Virus record (IMG/VR): IMGVR_UViG_3300005607_000033
Coordinates: 1 to 34,348 of that record
Direction: 5' to 3' (one strand)
Length of the DNA: 34,348 nucleotides
Origin: a virus
Positions 22,971 through 30,917 of the stretch are shown here, one piece after another; the first letter of the stretch is position 1; the number at the start of each line of letters is the position of its first letter. A program made the position numbers and the translations under genes. A model generated the notes under the pieces. The model did no database searches. It was not told the DNA's origin and saw only the letters and a list, made by a program, of their open reading frames with translations.

Positions 22971-23765
22971 TCACCAGGCCGCGGGCCCGAGCATGGGCGT
23001 GCGGTAGAACGTCCTGTACGTCACGGGGACCGGCCGCTCGACAAACTGCTTTGTGAACTCCTTCTTCCACTTGAGCAGCCCCGCGCGGGGATCGAACAGC
23101 GCGCGCTCGAACCGCGCGGCCCAATAGTTCGCGGCCTCGTACTGCTTCTCGGACGCCATCGCGAGCTCGCACGCCTTCGCGCAGAGCGCGTCCCGGCAGA
23201 TCTCGGGGAACACGCAGAGACCGTTCGGGCTGCTGCTCGACAGCTGCGCAGGGCGCACGACGAAGTCAATGGTCACGAGCGTGCCAGAGGTCGGCTGAGG
23301 AATGAGCCCGAGGTTCGCGCCCCGCACGTAGTACGCGGGCCGGATCGGATAGCCGGGCACCTGCGGGACGGGGTAGCCCGTGACACCCTGCGTCGCTGTC
23401 ACGGGGTAGGACGAGGGGTTGGCGTACGGAGCGCGGTCGAGCGCGATCCACTCGGGCTTCTGACCCGTGCCCGACTGGTCGTACATCTCCAGCTGCTGAC
23501 CTTCGAGCACGGGGATCGACGTCGGGACCGCTTCCTGCCCCGCCACGTACACGCGGAGCACGGCCAGCATGTCCTCGACAAGCGGGTTCTCCTGGTTCGT
23601 GTTCCAGGTCCCCGTGACGCGCCCCTCGGGCCAGTACAGCGCCAGCGCGAGCGCGTCCTGGGCGCGGTTGAGGAACAGCGTCAGCGTCGCGCTGCTGAAC
23701 CGCCCGTTGACATCCGGCTCATCGAGGTACGCCCTCGTGAGGGTTTCGAGGTCGGACTGGGTCAC
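22971..23765 (-). CDS. Head-tail adaptor-like protein (264 aa)
   Basis: A 264-residue protein starting with GTG behind GAGGATGA. The first 60 residues are helical (LETLTRAYLDEP, ATLTLFLNRAQDALALALYW), typical of connector/adaptor proteins that dock to the portal with N-terminal helices. A central beta region (VLRVYVAGQEAVP, EMYDQSGTGQKPEWIALD, YPIRPAYYVRG, TIDFVVRPAQL) and another helical block at the C-terminal end (ICRDALCAKACELAMA, YWAARFERALFD) follow. Architecture and position between capsid-decoration genes and tail genes fit a P22 gp4-like adaptor. The call rests on architecture; a search would settle the family. Confidence 0.6.
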   Translation of the reverse strand: MTQSDLETLTRAYLDEPDVNGRFSSATLTLFLNRAQDALALALYWPEGRVTGTWNTNQENPLVEDMLAVLRVYVAGQEAVPTSIPVLEGQQLEMYDQSGTGQKPEWIALDRAPYANPSSYPVTATQGVTGYPVPQVPGYPIRPAYYVRGANLGLIPQPTSGTLVTIDFVVRPAQLSSSSPNGLCVFPEICRDALCAKACELAMASEKQYEAANYWAARFERALFDPRAGLLKWKKEFTKQFVERPVPVTYRTFYRTPMLGPAAW

Positions 23766-23774
23766 GGGTCATCC

Positions 23775-24143
23775 TCACGGAACCGCAAAGCACCAGACGG
23801 AGATCGTTCCGCTCGTGTACGCGGTCACGGCCGCCGCGACGGCCACGAGCGGGCCGCTGAACGTGAAGAAGCCGTCCGCCGTGACGGACCCAAGCGGGGA
23901 CCAGTGCACAGACTGGGAGCCTCCCCACGGCGCGATCACGGCGGGATCGAGCGTGCCGTAGAATGTGACGGTCGCGGTCCCAATCCCCGTGACCTGGAAC
24001 GTGTAGCCCTTGAAGCCCTTCGCCTCGACGAGCGCGGCCGGGGGGCTCGCCGCCGTCGTCGGGACAGGGGTCGTCGCCGTTGCGGCGTTGATGAGGAGGG
24101 CTCCGGCCTTCGACGGAACGGAGATCTGGCCTGGCAGAGCCAT
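23775..24143 (-). CDS. Beta-rich head/tail protein of unknown function (122 aa)
   Basis: A 122-residue protein beginning MALPGQISVPSK with AAGGAGGGG just upstream. The sequence is beta-dominated (GYTFQVTGIGTATVTFYGT, GFFTFSGPLVAVAAAVTAY, TISVWCFAVP). It looks like a small decoration or stopper-like domain. It is packed between the adaptor and another beta-rich protein, with 9 and 12 bp gaps. No family is recognised. Confidence 0.6.
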   Translation of the reverse strand: MALPGQISVPSKAGALLINAATATTPVPTTAASPPAALVEAKGFKGYTFQVTGIGTATVTFYGTLDPAVIAPWGGSQSVHWSPLGSVTADGFFTFSGPLVAVAAAVTAYTSGTISVWCFAVP

Positions 24144-24155
24144 GGAAGCCCCTCC

Positions 24156-24650
24156 TTACGGCGCGGTAGCGAGGTTGATCGGCTTGAACGGCGCGAGATC
24201 GATGATCCGGTAGACGAACTGCACCTTCAGGTTGCTGATCGACCCGGTCGTCGCCTGCGTCACGGCGCGCAGGGTGAGAAGACCCCCCGCCGGGTACACG
24301 ACATCGGGGTTCGTGGGAATGAATATCGTCGGCGTGTTCGCGGCGGCCGAGAGAGCCTGGTCCGCCGAGAAGACGGGCGTTCCCGACACGGCCTGCGGGT
24401 CGTTGGACCCTGTCGGGACCGCGCCCTCGGCGGCGGTGCCGTACACGATGTTGACGGCATCCGATCCCGCGATGGCCGAGTAGATCACGACCACCGCGTA
24501 GATCTTGATATTGACGGCGAGCGGGTAGTACGCCTGAATCGTGGTGTTCGCGACCCCCGCGCCGATGCTCGGGACGTTGTCGAACGCCTCGATCCCGAGC
24601 GCATCATAGAGATACGCATTCAGCCAGTGCTGCTTCGCGAGCGTTGGCAC
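24156..24650 (-). CDS. Beta-rich head protein of unknown function (164 aa)
   Basis: A 164-residue protein starting with GTG at 24650 behind GAGGAGGATGTGAC. It opens PTLAKQHWLNAYLYDALG, then a Gly/Val-rich beta region (IKIYAVVVIYSAIAGSDAV, GGLLTLRAVTQATTGSISN, LKVQFVYRIIDLAP). Immediately downstream of the major capsid gene, this is where decoration or head-completion proteins are usual. The segment before it (24651-24743) contains a structured leader (see that entry). Confidence 0.6.
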   Translation of the reverse strand: MPTLAKQHWLNAYLYDALGIEAFDNVPSIGAGVANTTIQAYYPLAVNIKIYAVVVIYSAIAGSDAVNIVYGTAAEGAVPTGSNDPQAVSGTPVFSADQALSAAANTPTIFIPTNPDVVYPAGGLLTLRAVTQATTGSISNLKVQFVYRIIDLAPFKPINLATAP

Positions 24651-24661
24651 GTCACATCCTC

Positions 24662-24735
24662 CTCACCAGAGGGGCCGGTGGACACCGCGTTCCATGGCGC
24701 CTCACCTGCGCCGTGCGGCCCGTTAGCCCGGCCCC
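24662..24735 (-). promoter_or_regulatory. Structured leader with 10-codon mini-ORF after the capsid gene
   Basis: In the 93-bp gap downstream of the capsid gene, 24669-24677 and 24727-24735 are a perfect 9-bp inverted repeat, with a smaller stem (24695-24699/24707-24711) inside. A mini-ORF of ten codons (ATG at 24694, stop at 24664-24662) is preceded on the minus strand by AGGTGAGG and runs through one arm of the large stem. It may set capsid versus downstream protein ratios. No T run follows, so it is not a typical terminator. Confidence 0.45.
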
Positions 24736-24743
24736 TGTCGATG

Positions 24744-25661
24744 CTAGCTGCCTTGAGATCCCCACACGCCCCGCCAGTCCACGGCGCCGTAGGCGAGCCG
24801 GAACTTGGACTTGTGGTTGAACGTGTCCGTCGCGTCGTCGAGCCAGCTGTGGTGGCGGTTCTGGTACTTAAAGCTGACGATGATGCTGTGGGTGTCGCCC
24901 TCAAGCGAGCCCTTCCCCGCCGTGATCATCCACTGCGTCGGGCTCGTGATGTAGCGGATCACGTGCAGGCGGAGCCTGCCCTCCTGAATGTTGACCCTGT
25001 TCTCGGAGCTGAACGGGTAGTGGGTACTCCCGAGGATCTCCTCCGCGGGCTTCTGCAGGCTCGGAGGAACCCACAGGTCCTGCGGGGTGCGGTAGATCGG
25101 GATGCCTCGGTCGTCGACCAGCGTCATGAAGTGGATGAACGCGTTCTGCAGGGCCTCGGGGCTGAGCGCGAGCGTGCCGCCGCTGTTGCTCACGGTGACG
25201 CCCGGCTCCTTCAGGAGCGGGTGCGCCGTCGAGCACAGAGGCTGCCCATCCGGGAGCAGAACGGTCGAGTCGAACGCGAAATTGAAGATGTTCCAGAGCA
25301 GGAGCTCCTTCGTAATCTGCTCCGAGTACGCGAGCATCCGGGGGAGCCGGGACAGCGCGACCTTCGCGGTCTCCATCCGGCCCTCGTCGGTGATTCGATA
25401 CGCGAGGCCGTAGGAGACGAACACGAAGGTGCTCGGAAGCAGCTCCTCGGCCTTGTCGAACGTCGGAGGCGCGCCCTCGACCTGGAGGCCGAAGGTCGAC
25501 AGCCCGACGATGGGCGCGAACGTGATGAACGGCCTATCGCTGTCAGGCTCGACCTGGTTGTAGAGCTCGGTGTAGAGAAGCGGCATCTTGCGGACCTGCT
25601 TCTCGTACAGGCCATGCACGACCTTGGTGCTGATCTGGAAGAATTGGCTGTTGGAAATCAC
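24744..25661 (-). CDS. Major capsid protein candidate
   Basis: A 305-residue protein starting with GTG behind AGGAGGAGA. It has long helix-forming segments in the N-terminal third (TKVVHGLYEKQVRKMPLLY), then aromatic/hydrophobic strands (DRPFITFAPIVGLSTFGL, TFVFVSYGLAYRITDEG, WNIFNFAFDSTVLLPDGQPL) and an LLKEPGVTVSNSGG loop. Content and the SALxD/YxTPQDLWVPP-type central part fit the HK97-fold family related to Mu gpT-like major heads. It lies between a scaffold-like and a decoration-like gene, the expected place. No delta-domain or protease site is visible, so the separate scaffold gene makes sense. Confidence 0.75.
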   Translation of the reverse strand: MISNSQFFQISTKVVHGLYEKQVRKMPLLYTELYNQVEPDSDRPFITFAPIVGLSTFGLQVEGAPPTFDKAEELLPSTFVFVSYGLAYRITDEGRMETAKVALSRLPRMLAYSEQITKELLLWNIFNFAFDSTVLLPDGQPLCSTAHPLLKEPGVTVSNSGGTLALSPEALQNAFIHFMTLVDDRGIPIYRTPQDLWVPPSLQKPAEEILGSTHYPFSSENRVNIQEGRLRLHVIRYITSPTQWMITAGKGSLEGDTHSIIVSFKYQNRHHSWLDDATDTFNHKSKFRLAYGAVDWRGVWGSQGS

Positions 25662-25673
25662 GGTCTCTCCTCC

Positions 25674-26285
25674 TTACGCGGTCACGGTCGGCAGGAACGC
25701 GGCAATGTACCGCACGTTCGTGTCGCCGAACGCTGGAAGCCCGCCGCCGGGCATGACGGCCGGAGACGTTCCGGGGAGCATGTAGGGCTTCTGCACGAGC
25801 GCGACGACGACCATCGCGGGCGTCGCAGAGCTCCCGAGGTTGATCGTCCAGTACCCGGTGGTCGCGTCCTTGATGATGTTGAAGGTCGAGCCGATATTGC
25901 CCGATGCCGACACCCCGCTCGCCGTCAGCTCGAAGTACTGCCCGGAGACGGCGTGCGCAACGTGGACCTGGTTCGCGTCGATGGGCTGGAGCTTCGTCCC
26001 CGCCTGGCTCGCGCCGAACAGGGTCGTCTCATACGGCTGCTCGAAGTTTGCGGGCGCCGTGGTCGCGGGATTGTACACAGCCAGGGCCGAATGCAACGCG
26101 AGCCCGATGATGTTGCTGTTTGCGCCGTTCGCGGCCTCCTGCGCCGCGCCCGCGCTCACGACGAGGATCGCGCCGTCGAAGAACGTCTGCCCCGACGCGA
26201 TGGTGTACGCGACAACCTCCGGCTCCCAGTTCGACCGGGGGCCCTGAGCGACCTGCGCCTTCATGACAGGCCATGTGTTCGCCAT
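25674..26285 (-). CDS. Head decoration/structural protein candidate (203 aa)
   Basis: A 203-residue Ala/Gly/Val-rich protein with AAAAGGAG upstream. Short strands predominate (EVVAYTIASGQTFFDGAILVV, GLALHSALAVY, QVHVAHAVSGQYFELTASGV, GYWTINLGSSATPAMVVVALV). The GQTFFDGAILV and IIGLALHSA patterns resemble phage head-decoration proteins. It precedes the capsid gene by 12 bp. Role in stabilising the capsid is an inference. Confidence 0.62.
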   Translation of the reverse strand: MANTWPVMKAQVAQGPRSNWEPEVVAYTIASGQTFFDGAILVVSAGAAQEAANGANSNIIGLALHSALAVYNPATTAPANFEQPYETTLFGASQAGTKLQPIDANQVHVAHAVSGQYFELTASGVSASGNIGSTFNIIKDATTGYWTINLGSSATPAMVVVALVQKPYMLPGTSPAVMPGGGLPAFGDTNVRYIAAFLPTVTA

Positions 26286-26300
26286 AGATCGTCACTCCTT

Positions 26301-26870
26301 TTATCGTCCGTACTGCTTCTCGACGGTGATCTGGGCTCCGACTGCGTGGCCGACTCTCTCGCCCTCGGATCGGAACCAGTTCTCCTGATGCACGAGCCTC
26401 TTGAGAGCCCGCGCCTTCGGCTCCTCGTACATCTCGTCGGCGTACTGCTTGGGGATGCGCACGAGGATGTGCCGGTACCACCACACGCGGTCGTCCGTGC
26501 CCTCGTGGGTGACGAGGTCTCCGGCCGCGTTCAGGTCGTCCTTGCCGAGAGGCTGATACAGGCCCGCGCGGATCCGCGCCTGCGTCTCGGGGTCGTCGGC
26601 GAGCGGCCAGGCGTAGACGTACTTGTCGGGCTCGTACTTCTTGAGAATTTTCTCAAACTGCACGAGCGCGTCGCCCCGGTTCTTGAACGCGGGGCGCGCC
26701 TCGATGTACTCGCGGGCGTTGATCGCTTTCCCGCCGGGCAGAACAACGATCTCGCCGGGGTCGGAGACGGACCTCTGGCGGCGGACCTCCAGGGCCGCCT
26801 CCAGCTCCGCCTTCGCAAGCCTTTCGCTGTTCGAGAGAGTCTGAAGCTTCTCGGTCTTTGTCTCAGGCAT
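26301..26870 (-). CDS. Charged protein of unknown function between scaffold and decoration genes (189 aa)
   Basis: A 189-residue charged, mainly helical protein: a coiled N-terminal part (TLSNSERLAKAELEAALEVRR), then AINAREYIEARPAFKNRGD, a KYEPDKYVYAWPLADDPE motif and YQPLGKDDLNAAGD. The tail GHAVGAQITVEKQYGR is basic. Lying immediately after the scaffold, it is likely an assembly or minor head protein. The upstream junction holds a strong hairpin (26888-26918). Confidence 0.55.
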   Translation of the reverse strand: MPETKTEKLQTLSNSERLAKAELEAALEVRRQRSVSDPGEIVVLPGGKAINAREYIEARPAFKNRGDALVQFEKILKKYEPDKYVYAWPLADDPETQARIRAGLYQPLGKDDLNAAGDLVTHEGTDDRVWWYRHILVRIPKQYADEMYEEPKARALKRLVHQENWFRSEGERVGHAVGAQITVEKQYGR

Positions 26871-26918
26871 CCCGCCTCACCTTTCCGAGCGAGGCGGGTG
26901 CCATGCACCAGCCTCGCT
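26863..26918 (-). promoter_or_regulatory. Hairpin and mini-ORF between the scaffold gene and the next gene
   Basis: Positions 26888-26895 and 26911-26918 form a perfect 8-bp stem that begins on the scaffold stop codon, and inside it 26897-26901/26905-26909 form a 5-bp stem whose 3-base loop is an ATG (26904-26902). That ATG opens a 13-codon mini-ORF that ends at 26863, across the start of the next gene. There is no T run. It may tune translation or RNA decay. Confidence 0.55.
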
Positions 26919-27783
26919 ACTCGCTGCTCAGAAGCTCATCGAGCTCTTTGTCTTCGAGCCCCCCGAGCCGCGCGACATCCCGAATTGCCTCCAGGGTCTT
27001 CGCGTCGGCCTGCGGAGCCCGTCGTTCGGCCGTCCCTCCCGGAGCTCCCCCCGTCCCGCCCATCACGGGCGGCGTCTGCTGAGGGAGCTTCACGCCCCGT
27101 CTCTGGGCGCGATCCAGGCTCTGGGCGTAGGCGATGCCCATCGCCGTGAAGAGGATCTCGCCGAGCACGCGGTCGAGCTGCGCGGGGTCCATGCCGTCGA
27201 GGTGCCTCTGAGCCACGAGGCGGTCGAAGTAGGTCTCGACGCTTGCGAAGAAGGGGACGGAGGAGCGAGCGCGACTCTTGAAGCCCTCGATGCTCTGCCG
27301 GAGCGCGAGCTGCTTGACAGGACCGAGCGCCTTCTCCAGCGCGGCCGTGACGGCGGCCTGCGAGGTCATGAGGGTCGCGGCGAGGGGGTCCTGCTCGTAC
27401 AGCCGCTGCCACTGCTCCCGCGCCTTCTCCAGGTCCGCTGGTTGGGGCTGAGGCTGGACCGGCTGAGGAGCGGGCTGAGGCTGCGGAGCGATGTAGCCGC
27501 GCGCGAGGGCTGCTCGGATCTCGTGGATCTTGGTCGGATCGCGCTCCAGCTCGTCGGCGAGGGCATCGAGTCCGAGCTCGCGGTAGCGTCGGACTTGCCG
27601 CTCGACCTCACGGAAACGTGCGAGGGGAACGACCTTGCTATCCGGTTCGCCAGACTCCGCCGTCGGAACTCCTGACACGGCAGGCTCTGACGTCCTTTCC
27701 CCTTCCTCACCCGTCGGTGCAGCAGGCGTCGACGCCGGGGACTCGTCGAGGAGAGGTACACCGAACTCGTTCTCAGCTTGCAT
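26917..27783 (-). CDS. Scaffolding protein candidate
   Basis: A 288-residue strongly acidic, low-hydrophobicity protein starting MQAENEFGVPLL. The N-terminal 45 residues are Ser/Pro/Glu-rich, followed by helical blocks (VVPLARFREVERQVRRY, ALADELERDPTKIHEIRAAL), a Pro/Gln-rich linker (QPQPAPQPVQPQPQPA), and helices at residues about 115-215. The tail has GGTGGAPGG and ends with acidic DKELDELLSSE. This disordered-helical, acidic profile beside the capsid gene is typical of scaffolds that are later removed from the procapsid. It overlaps the LAGLIDADG gene by 11 bp. Confidence 0.68.
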   Translation of the reverse strand: MQAENEFGVPLLDESPASTPAAPTGEEGERTSEPAVSGVPTAESGEPDSKVVPLARFREVERQVRRYRELGLDALADELERDPTKIHEIRAALARGYIAPQPQPAPQPVQPQPQPADLEKAREQWQRLYEQDPLAATLMTSQAAVTAALEKALGPVKQLALRQSIEGFKSRARSSVPFFASVETYFDRLVAQRHLDGMDPAQLDRVLGEILFTAMGIAYAQSLDRAQRRGVKLPQQTPPVMGGTGGAPGGTAERRAPQADAKTLEAIRDVARLGGLEDKELDELLSSE

Positions 27784-28297
27784 TGTATCCCACCGCCTTT
27801 AAGTTGTCAATAGCCCTGGCAGGGCCCGTCCGGTTCAGTTCTTTTAGCTGGCGGCGCGTCTCCATTACGAATGCCCTCGCAATGAGCGAGAAAGGCCGGC
27901 CAGATTTTCCTTTCTGATACAGTTCCCCCCTCGCCCGAAGGTGTTGCGCGACATCCCGAAGGTTGAGGAGCAGACTCGCCTGCGACGTCTTAATCACCAG
28001 ATATGGGTACAGGCGGGACAGAATGTAATTAGCCGAGTCTCCCGTCCAGAGTGCCATTCGAGTCTCTTTATGCGCCGAAGTAGATCGGCGATTAACTGTG
28101 ACTCTTGCAAAAAACTTGTCTCTCAACCACTCCATGACCCGCGGGTTCGTGTTTGTTACTCTCAGCGCTGGGCTTAGCGTGCATTGCCGCCCGCCATTCA
28201 GATACACAGATCCCTCCCCGTCAATAAGCCCAGCGAGGTATGCCCATTCAGTTTCGGTTATCTCGTCGTATCGAGGCTCTTCAGGAACTCCATCCAT
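27773..28297 (-). CDS. LAGLIDADG homing endonuclease (single-motif)
   Basis: A 174-residue protein with one LAGLIDADG motif, YLAGLIDGEGSVYL at residues 20-33; the catalytic acid is the Glu at 28. Conserved strand/helix elements follow (ALRVTNTNPRVMEWLRDKF, SANYILSRLYPYLVIK, FVMETRRQL). One motif means it should act as a homodimer, cutting near-palindromic DNA. The ATG at 28297 follows GGAGGT; the frame is open upstream but only as an antiregister of the HNH gene. Its DNA looks clearly less GC-rich than the neighbouring structural genes, a sign of recent entry. It overlaps the HNH gene by 40 bp and the scaffold gene by 11 bp. Its target may be the homologous junction in other phages, protecting this insertion. 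Confidence 0.86.
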   Translation of the reverse strand: MDGVPEEPRYDEITETEWAYLAGLIDGEGSVYLNGGRQCTLSPALRVTNTNPRVMEWLRDKFFARVTVNRRSTSAHKETRMALWTGDSANYILSRLYPYLVIKTSQASLLLNLRDVAQHLRARGELYQKGKSGRPFSLIARAFVMETRRQLKELNRTGPARAIDNLKAVGYNAS

Positions 28298-28689
28298 CGC
28301 GATGACCTCCGACTCTGCAGGTATGACGTGATCTTGCTGAGCCAACGCATCTCGTCCCGTTGCGGAACCATCTTCATGCACATCCTGCACAGCAGCCCTC
28401 GGATCTCGCCGTCCTCCGCACGGCGATCCACGGAGAGCCGAGCCTGCCGGCCATCGCGCCCGCAGAGAGCACACACGCCCCGCTGGCGGCGCCAGAGCGC
28501 CATGTATTGGTCGTAGCTGACCCGACCCCTCTCGCAGACCGGAGCAACCGCTCTCCTCCAAGCGTCTTCCTGCTCGACACAGGCGCTGCAGAGGCGATAC
28601 CGCACGCCGTGCTTCGTCAGCGGGAATTTCGCCTCGGGCAGGCACCGCCCGCACAAGCCACAGCGAACGAGAATGTCCGCCTCATTCAA
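28258..28689 (-). CDS. Degenerate Endo VII-type HNH protein (zinc sites kept, His/Asn lost)
   Basis: A 143-residue protein starting with TTG at 28689 (TTGAATGA, coupled to the upstream stop). An N-terminal zinc knuckle has C10/C13 and C34/C37 around FPLTKHGVRYRL. A second zinc site has C73/C76 and C101/C104 in the order of phage Endo VII-type HNH proteins. The active-site segment reads LSVDRRAEDGEIRGLLC, whereas family members have VDH-x-H and an Asn after the last Cys pair. Here both His positions are Arg/Ala (D88 remains) and Asn is Met (105). The nuclease is thus likely inactive, leaving a DNA-binding protein or a decaying gene. It overlaps the LAGLIDADG gene by 40 bp. Confidence 0.78.
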   Translation of the reverse strand: MNEADILVRCGLCGRCLPEAKFPLTKHGVRYRLCSACVEQEDAWRRAVAPVCERGRVSYDQYMALWRRQRGVCALCGRDGRQARLSVDRRAEDGEIRGLLCRMCMKMVPQRDEMRWLSKITSYLQSRRSSRWMEFLKSLDTTR

Positions 28690-28942
28690 GGAGGTCGGTC
28701 AGCTCCTTCGGGAGACGCGCGTTCGCAAGCTCGTAGAGCGAGACCATCATCGACTTGGTCTCGCGGAGCATCGCAATGTACGCCGCCCTCTGGCGGTCGT
28801 CGAGCGAGTCGTTCGTCAGGAGGCTCCGCCGGCACCGCGCGAGGACGGGGGCCACGATGTTCCGCAGGTAGTACTCCCATCCTGGGTGCCCAATCAGGTC
28901 ATCGAGAATGTGCCGGACCTCGCGAACGGCCGCCTCAGCCAC
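28682..28942 (-). CDS. Small helical protein after the portal (86 aa)
   Basis: An 86-residue mainly helical protein starting with GTG at 28942, overlapping the portal gene end by 8 bp. Segments: VREVRHILDDLIGHPGWEYY, NIVAPVLARCRRSLL, YIAMLRETKSMMVSLYELAN and PKELTDLL. The WEYYLRN element and overall charge pattern resemble small head-completion proteins often encoded directly after portals. Its stop overlaps the HNH start. Function unknown. Confidence 0.62.
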   Translation of the reverse strand: MAEAAVREVRHILDDLIGHPGWEYYLRNIVAPVLARCRRSLLTNDSLDDRQRAAYIAMLRETKSMMVSLYELANARLPKELTDLLE

Positions 28943-30917
28943 CGAGCGGCCCCCCCTGGATCCCTGCGAACGGGCTCACGCCCTGCTGCTGCTGCGCCGC
29001 CTTCTTGGGGCGGCGTCGTCCTCCGGCCGGAGCTCCTCCGGGAGCGCCGCCTCCGCGCGCGCCCATCATGGCCGCCATCTGCGCCATCTGCTGCATCTGC
29101 TGCTGCATCGCGGCGGCCTGCTCCTCGGTCCCGATGATGCTGATCGTGTCCTCGATCTCGAACTCTTCCAGGATTCGCTGCGTCATGGCGAACACGCGGC
29201 GCATGTCCTGGCGCACGAGCGGGTTCTGCATCATGAGGTTGTACAGGAACAGGAGCTCCTGCCTCCGCGCCTGGCGGTCGAGCGGCGCGCCCATGCCGTT
29301 GATCCCGATGTCGTAGCCGAGCGACAGGATGTCCTTGCCGATGGTGACCTCGCGCGTCGGCGCGCCGGGGATCGACACCGACATCTGGTCCGGCCCGTAC
29401 TGCAGGGTCAGCTGGTGCGTCTGGTACGCGCACTCGTGGAGCGCCCTCTGGAGGCGGCTCGCCATGAGCGCCATGCGGATCGTGACGGCCGCCGCCACGA
29501 GCTGCATCTCGTACTTCGTGCGCCGACCTCCCGGGGCCTGCCCGACCATCTGGTCGGAGAGCCCCAGGAGCTCCTTCGCATAGTTGTTCAGGAGCAGCTC
29601 TTCTTCCCAGGACGACTGCGGCACGTCCGGGAGCTGCATCATCTGCAGGTCCGTGACCTGCCCCACGTTCCAGATCGTGCCCGGTCCCCAGGGGCGCGCG
29701 CTGTTGTCCGGAGACGCGCCCGCCGTGCGCAGGAGCGGCGGAGACAGGCGCAGGTCGATCTCGTCGCGCCGCTGATTGTGGATCGCGTTCAGCTCGATCT
29801 GGATCCCGTACAGCCGCTCGCACGCCGAGTAGCCGTAGAATCGGTTGGGGCGCTCCATCGGAGAGAACGCGACGAACGGCCTGCGCCCGTGCGCATAGGG
29901 GTAGGCGTGCGCGCCGAGGAGCGTCTTCGTGTACTCGTGGAAGTAGAGGACGTTCTCCTCGAAGATGCCGTCGCCATCGAGGTCGAACTCGCGGGTGTGG
30001 ATCCGCCAGACCTTGAAGTAGGACGCCTGCTGGCGCTTCCCCAGGATCTTTGTCTCGGCCGACGGAGAGACATCGACCTGCCCGCCCATCGTGTACGTCT
30101 CCGTGTGCTCGTCCTGCGGCAGCTCCTCCTGGCCATTGACCGTGCGGATGACGTACTCGACCTTGTCCTTCCACAGCGTTTTCGCGCGCGCCATCGCGCG
30201 GAGGTCGGCTTCCGACAGGTACATCACGCGGCCGACCGACGGCGCCTCCTCAATGGAGCGAGCCCACGCCGGGAACAGGTAGAAGTCGCGGAGCTCGACG
30301 GGCGTCCACCGCACGTCGTTGTACTCCTCGATCTCGACGGGGCGCACGATGCGCTCGGTCACGGGATTCCCCTCTGCGTCGAGCACCGGGATGCCCGTCT
30401 CCTGATCGACCACGGGGGCGTCGAGCACGAGGTTCGCCACCCGGACCTTCTTCTCCCACAGGATCTCCATGACCGCCGTGCCGTCGCGGAGACCCATATG
30501 CACGAACTGGTAGATCGCGTTCACCCAGTCGTTCTTGATGAGCTTCGTGTTGTAGAAGCGCTCGACGAGGTAGCTGTGCTGCTCGGCCTGCGGCGAGAGT
30601 CCCTTGACCGCGAAGAGGCGCGGCGCCACGACCAGCTGCATGAGACGCGAGACGGCGGTGTCGAGCTGGGTGGCAGTAAGCGGAACGAACACATTCGACG
30701 CCGACGGCCACGGCCAGTCTCTCTGCTGGACGCGCATGTTGTACTGCGCTTCCCAGAGATCGAGGTTACGATCAAGCGTCTCGCGCGCGGAGGTTCCCTG
30801 CGCGACCATGAGGTCGAGCGTCTGCTCCAGCTTCGACCTCAGATCTCCGGAGATGCGCGGCGTGTAAAACTCCGCGCGCGTGGAGTCAGGATCGTGGAAT
30901 TGCTGGGTCTCAGGCAT
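28935..30917 (-). CDS. Portal protein
   Basis: A 660-residue portal of the podovirus/P22-like size class. Visible features: an N-terminal helical region (LRSKLEQTLDLMVAQG), WPWPSASNVFVPLTATQLDTAVSRLM, the mixed alpha/beta body with VEIEEYNDVRWTPVELRDFYLFPAW, a stem/wing segment NRFYGYSACERLYGIQIELN, the long-helix segment LLGLSDQMVGQAPGGRRTKYEMQ, and a Met/Gln-rich crown-like end (QQQMQQMAQMAAMMG) with a basic Gly/Pro tail RRRPKKAAQQQQ. The portal is the dodecameric DNA entry point and docks terminase and the adaptor. It lies downstream of terminase and the small basic genes, and one base after the DUF6496-like gene. Confidence 0.85.
   Translation of the reverse strand: MPETQQFHDPDSTRAEFYTPRISGDLRSKLEQTLDLMVAQGTSARETLDRNLDLWEAQYNMRVQQRDWPWPSASNVFVPLTATQLDTAVSRLMQLVVAPRLFAVKGLSPQAEQHSYLVERFYNTKLIKNDWVNAIYQFVHMGLRDGTAVMEILWEKKVRVANLVLDAPVVDQETGIPVLDAEGNPVTERIVRPVEIEEYNDVRWTPVELRDFYLFPAWARSIEEAPSVGRVMYLSEADLRAMARAKTLWKDKVEYVIRTVNGQEELPQDEHTETYTMGGQVDVSPSAETKILGKRQQASYFKVWRIHTREFDLDGDGIFEENVLYFHEYTKTLLGAHAYPYAHGRRPFVAFSPMERPNRFYGYSACERLYGIQIELNAIHNQRRDEIDLRLSPPLLRTAGASPDNSARPWGPGTIWNVGQVTDLQMMQLPDVPQSSWEEELLLNNYAKELLGLSDQMVGQAPGGRRTKYEMQLVAAAVTIRMALMASRLQRALHECAYQTHQLTLQYGPDQMSVSIPGAPTREVTIGKDILSLGYDIGINGMGAPLDRQARRQELLFLYNLMMQNPLVRQDMRRVFAMTQRILEEFEIEDTISIIGTEEQAAAMQQQMQQMAQMAAMMGARGGGAPGGAPAGGRRRPKKAAQQQQGVSPFAGIQGGPLGG

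Noticed and set aside
22842-27149. Very long open frame on the plus strand (1435 codons) opposite the head and adaptor genes
   Set aside because: Arg/Gly/Ala-rich shadow translation of GC-rich minus-strand genes; no ribosome site, no recognisable motif, and the minus-strand genes carry clear starts and families.
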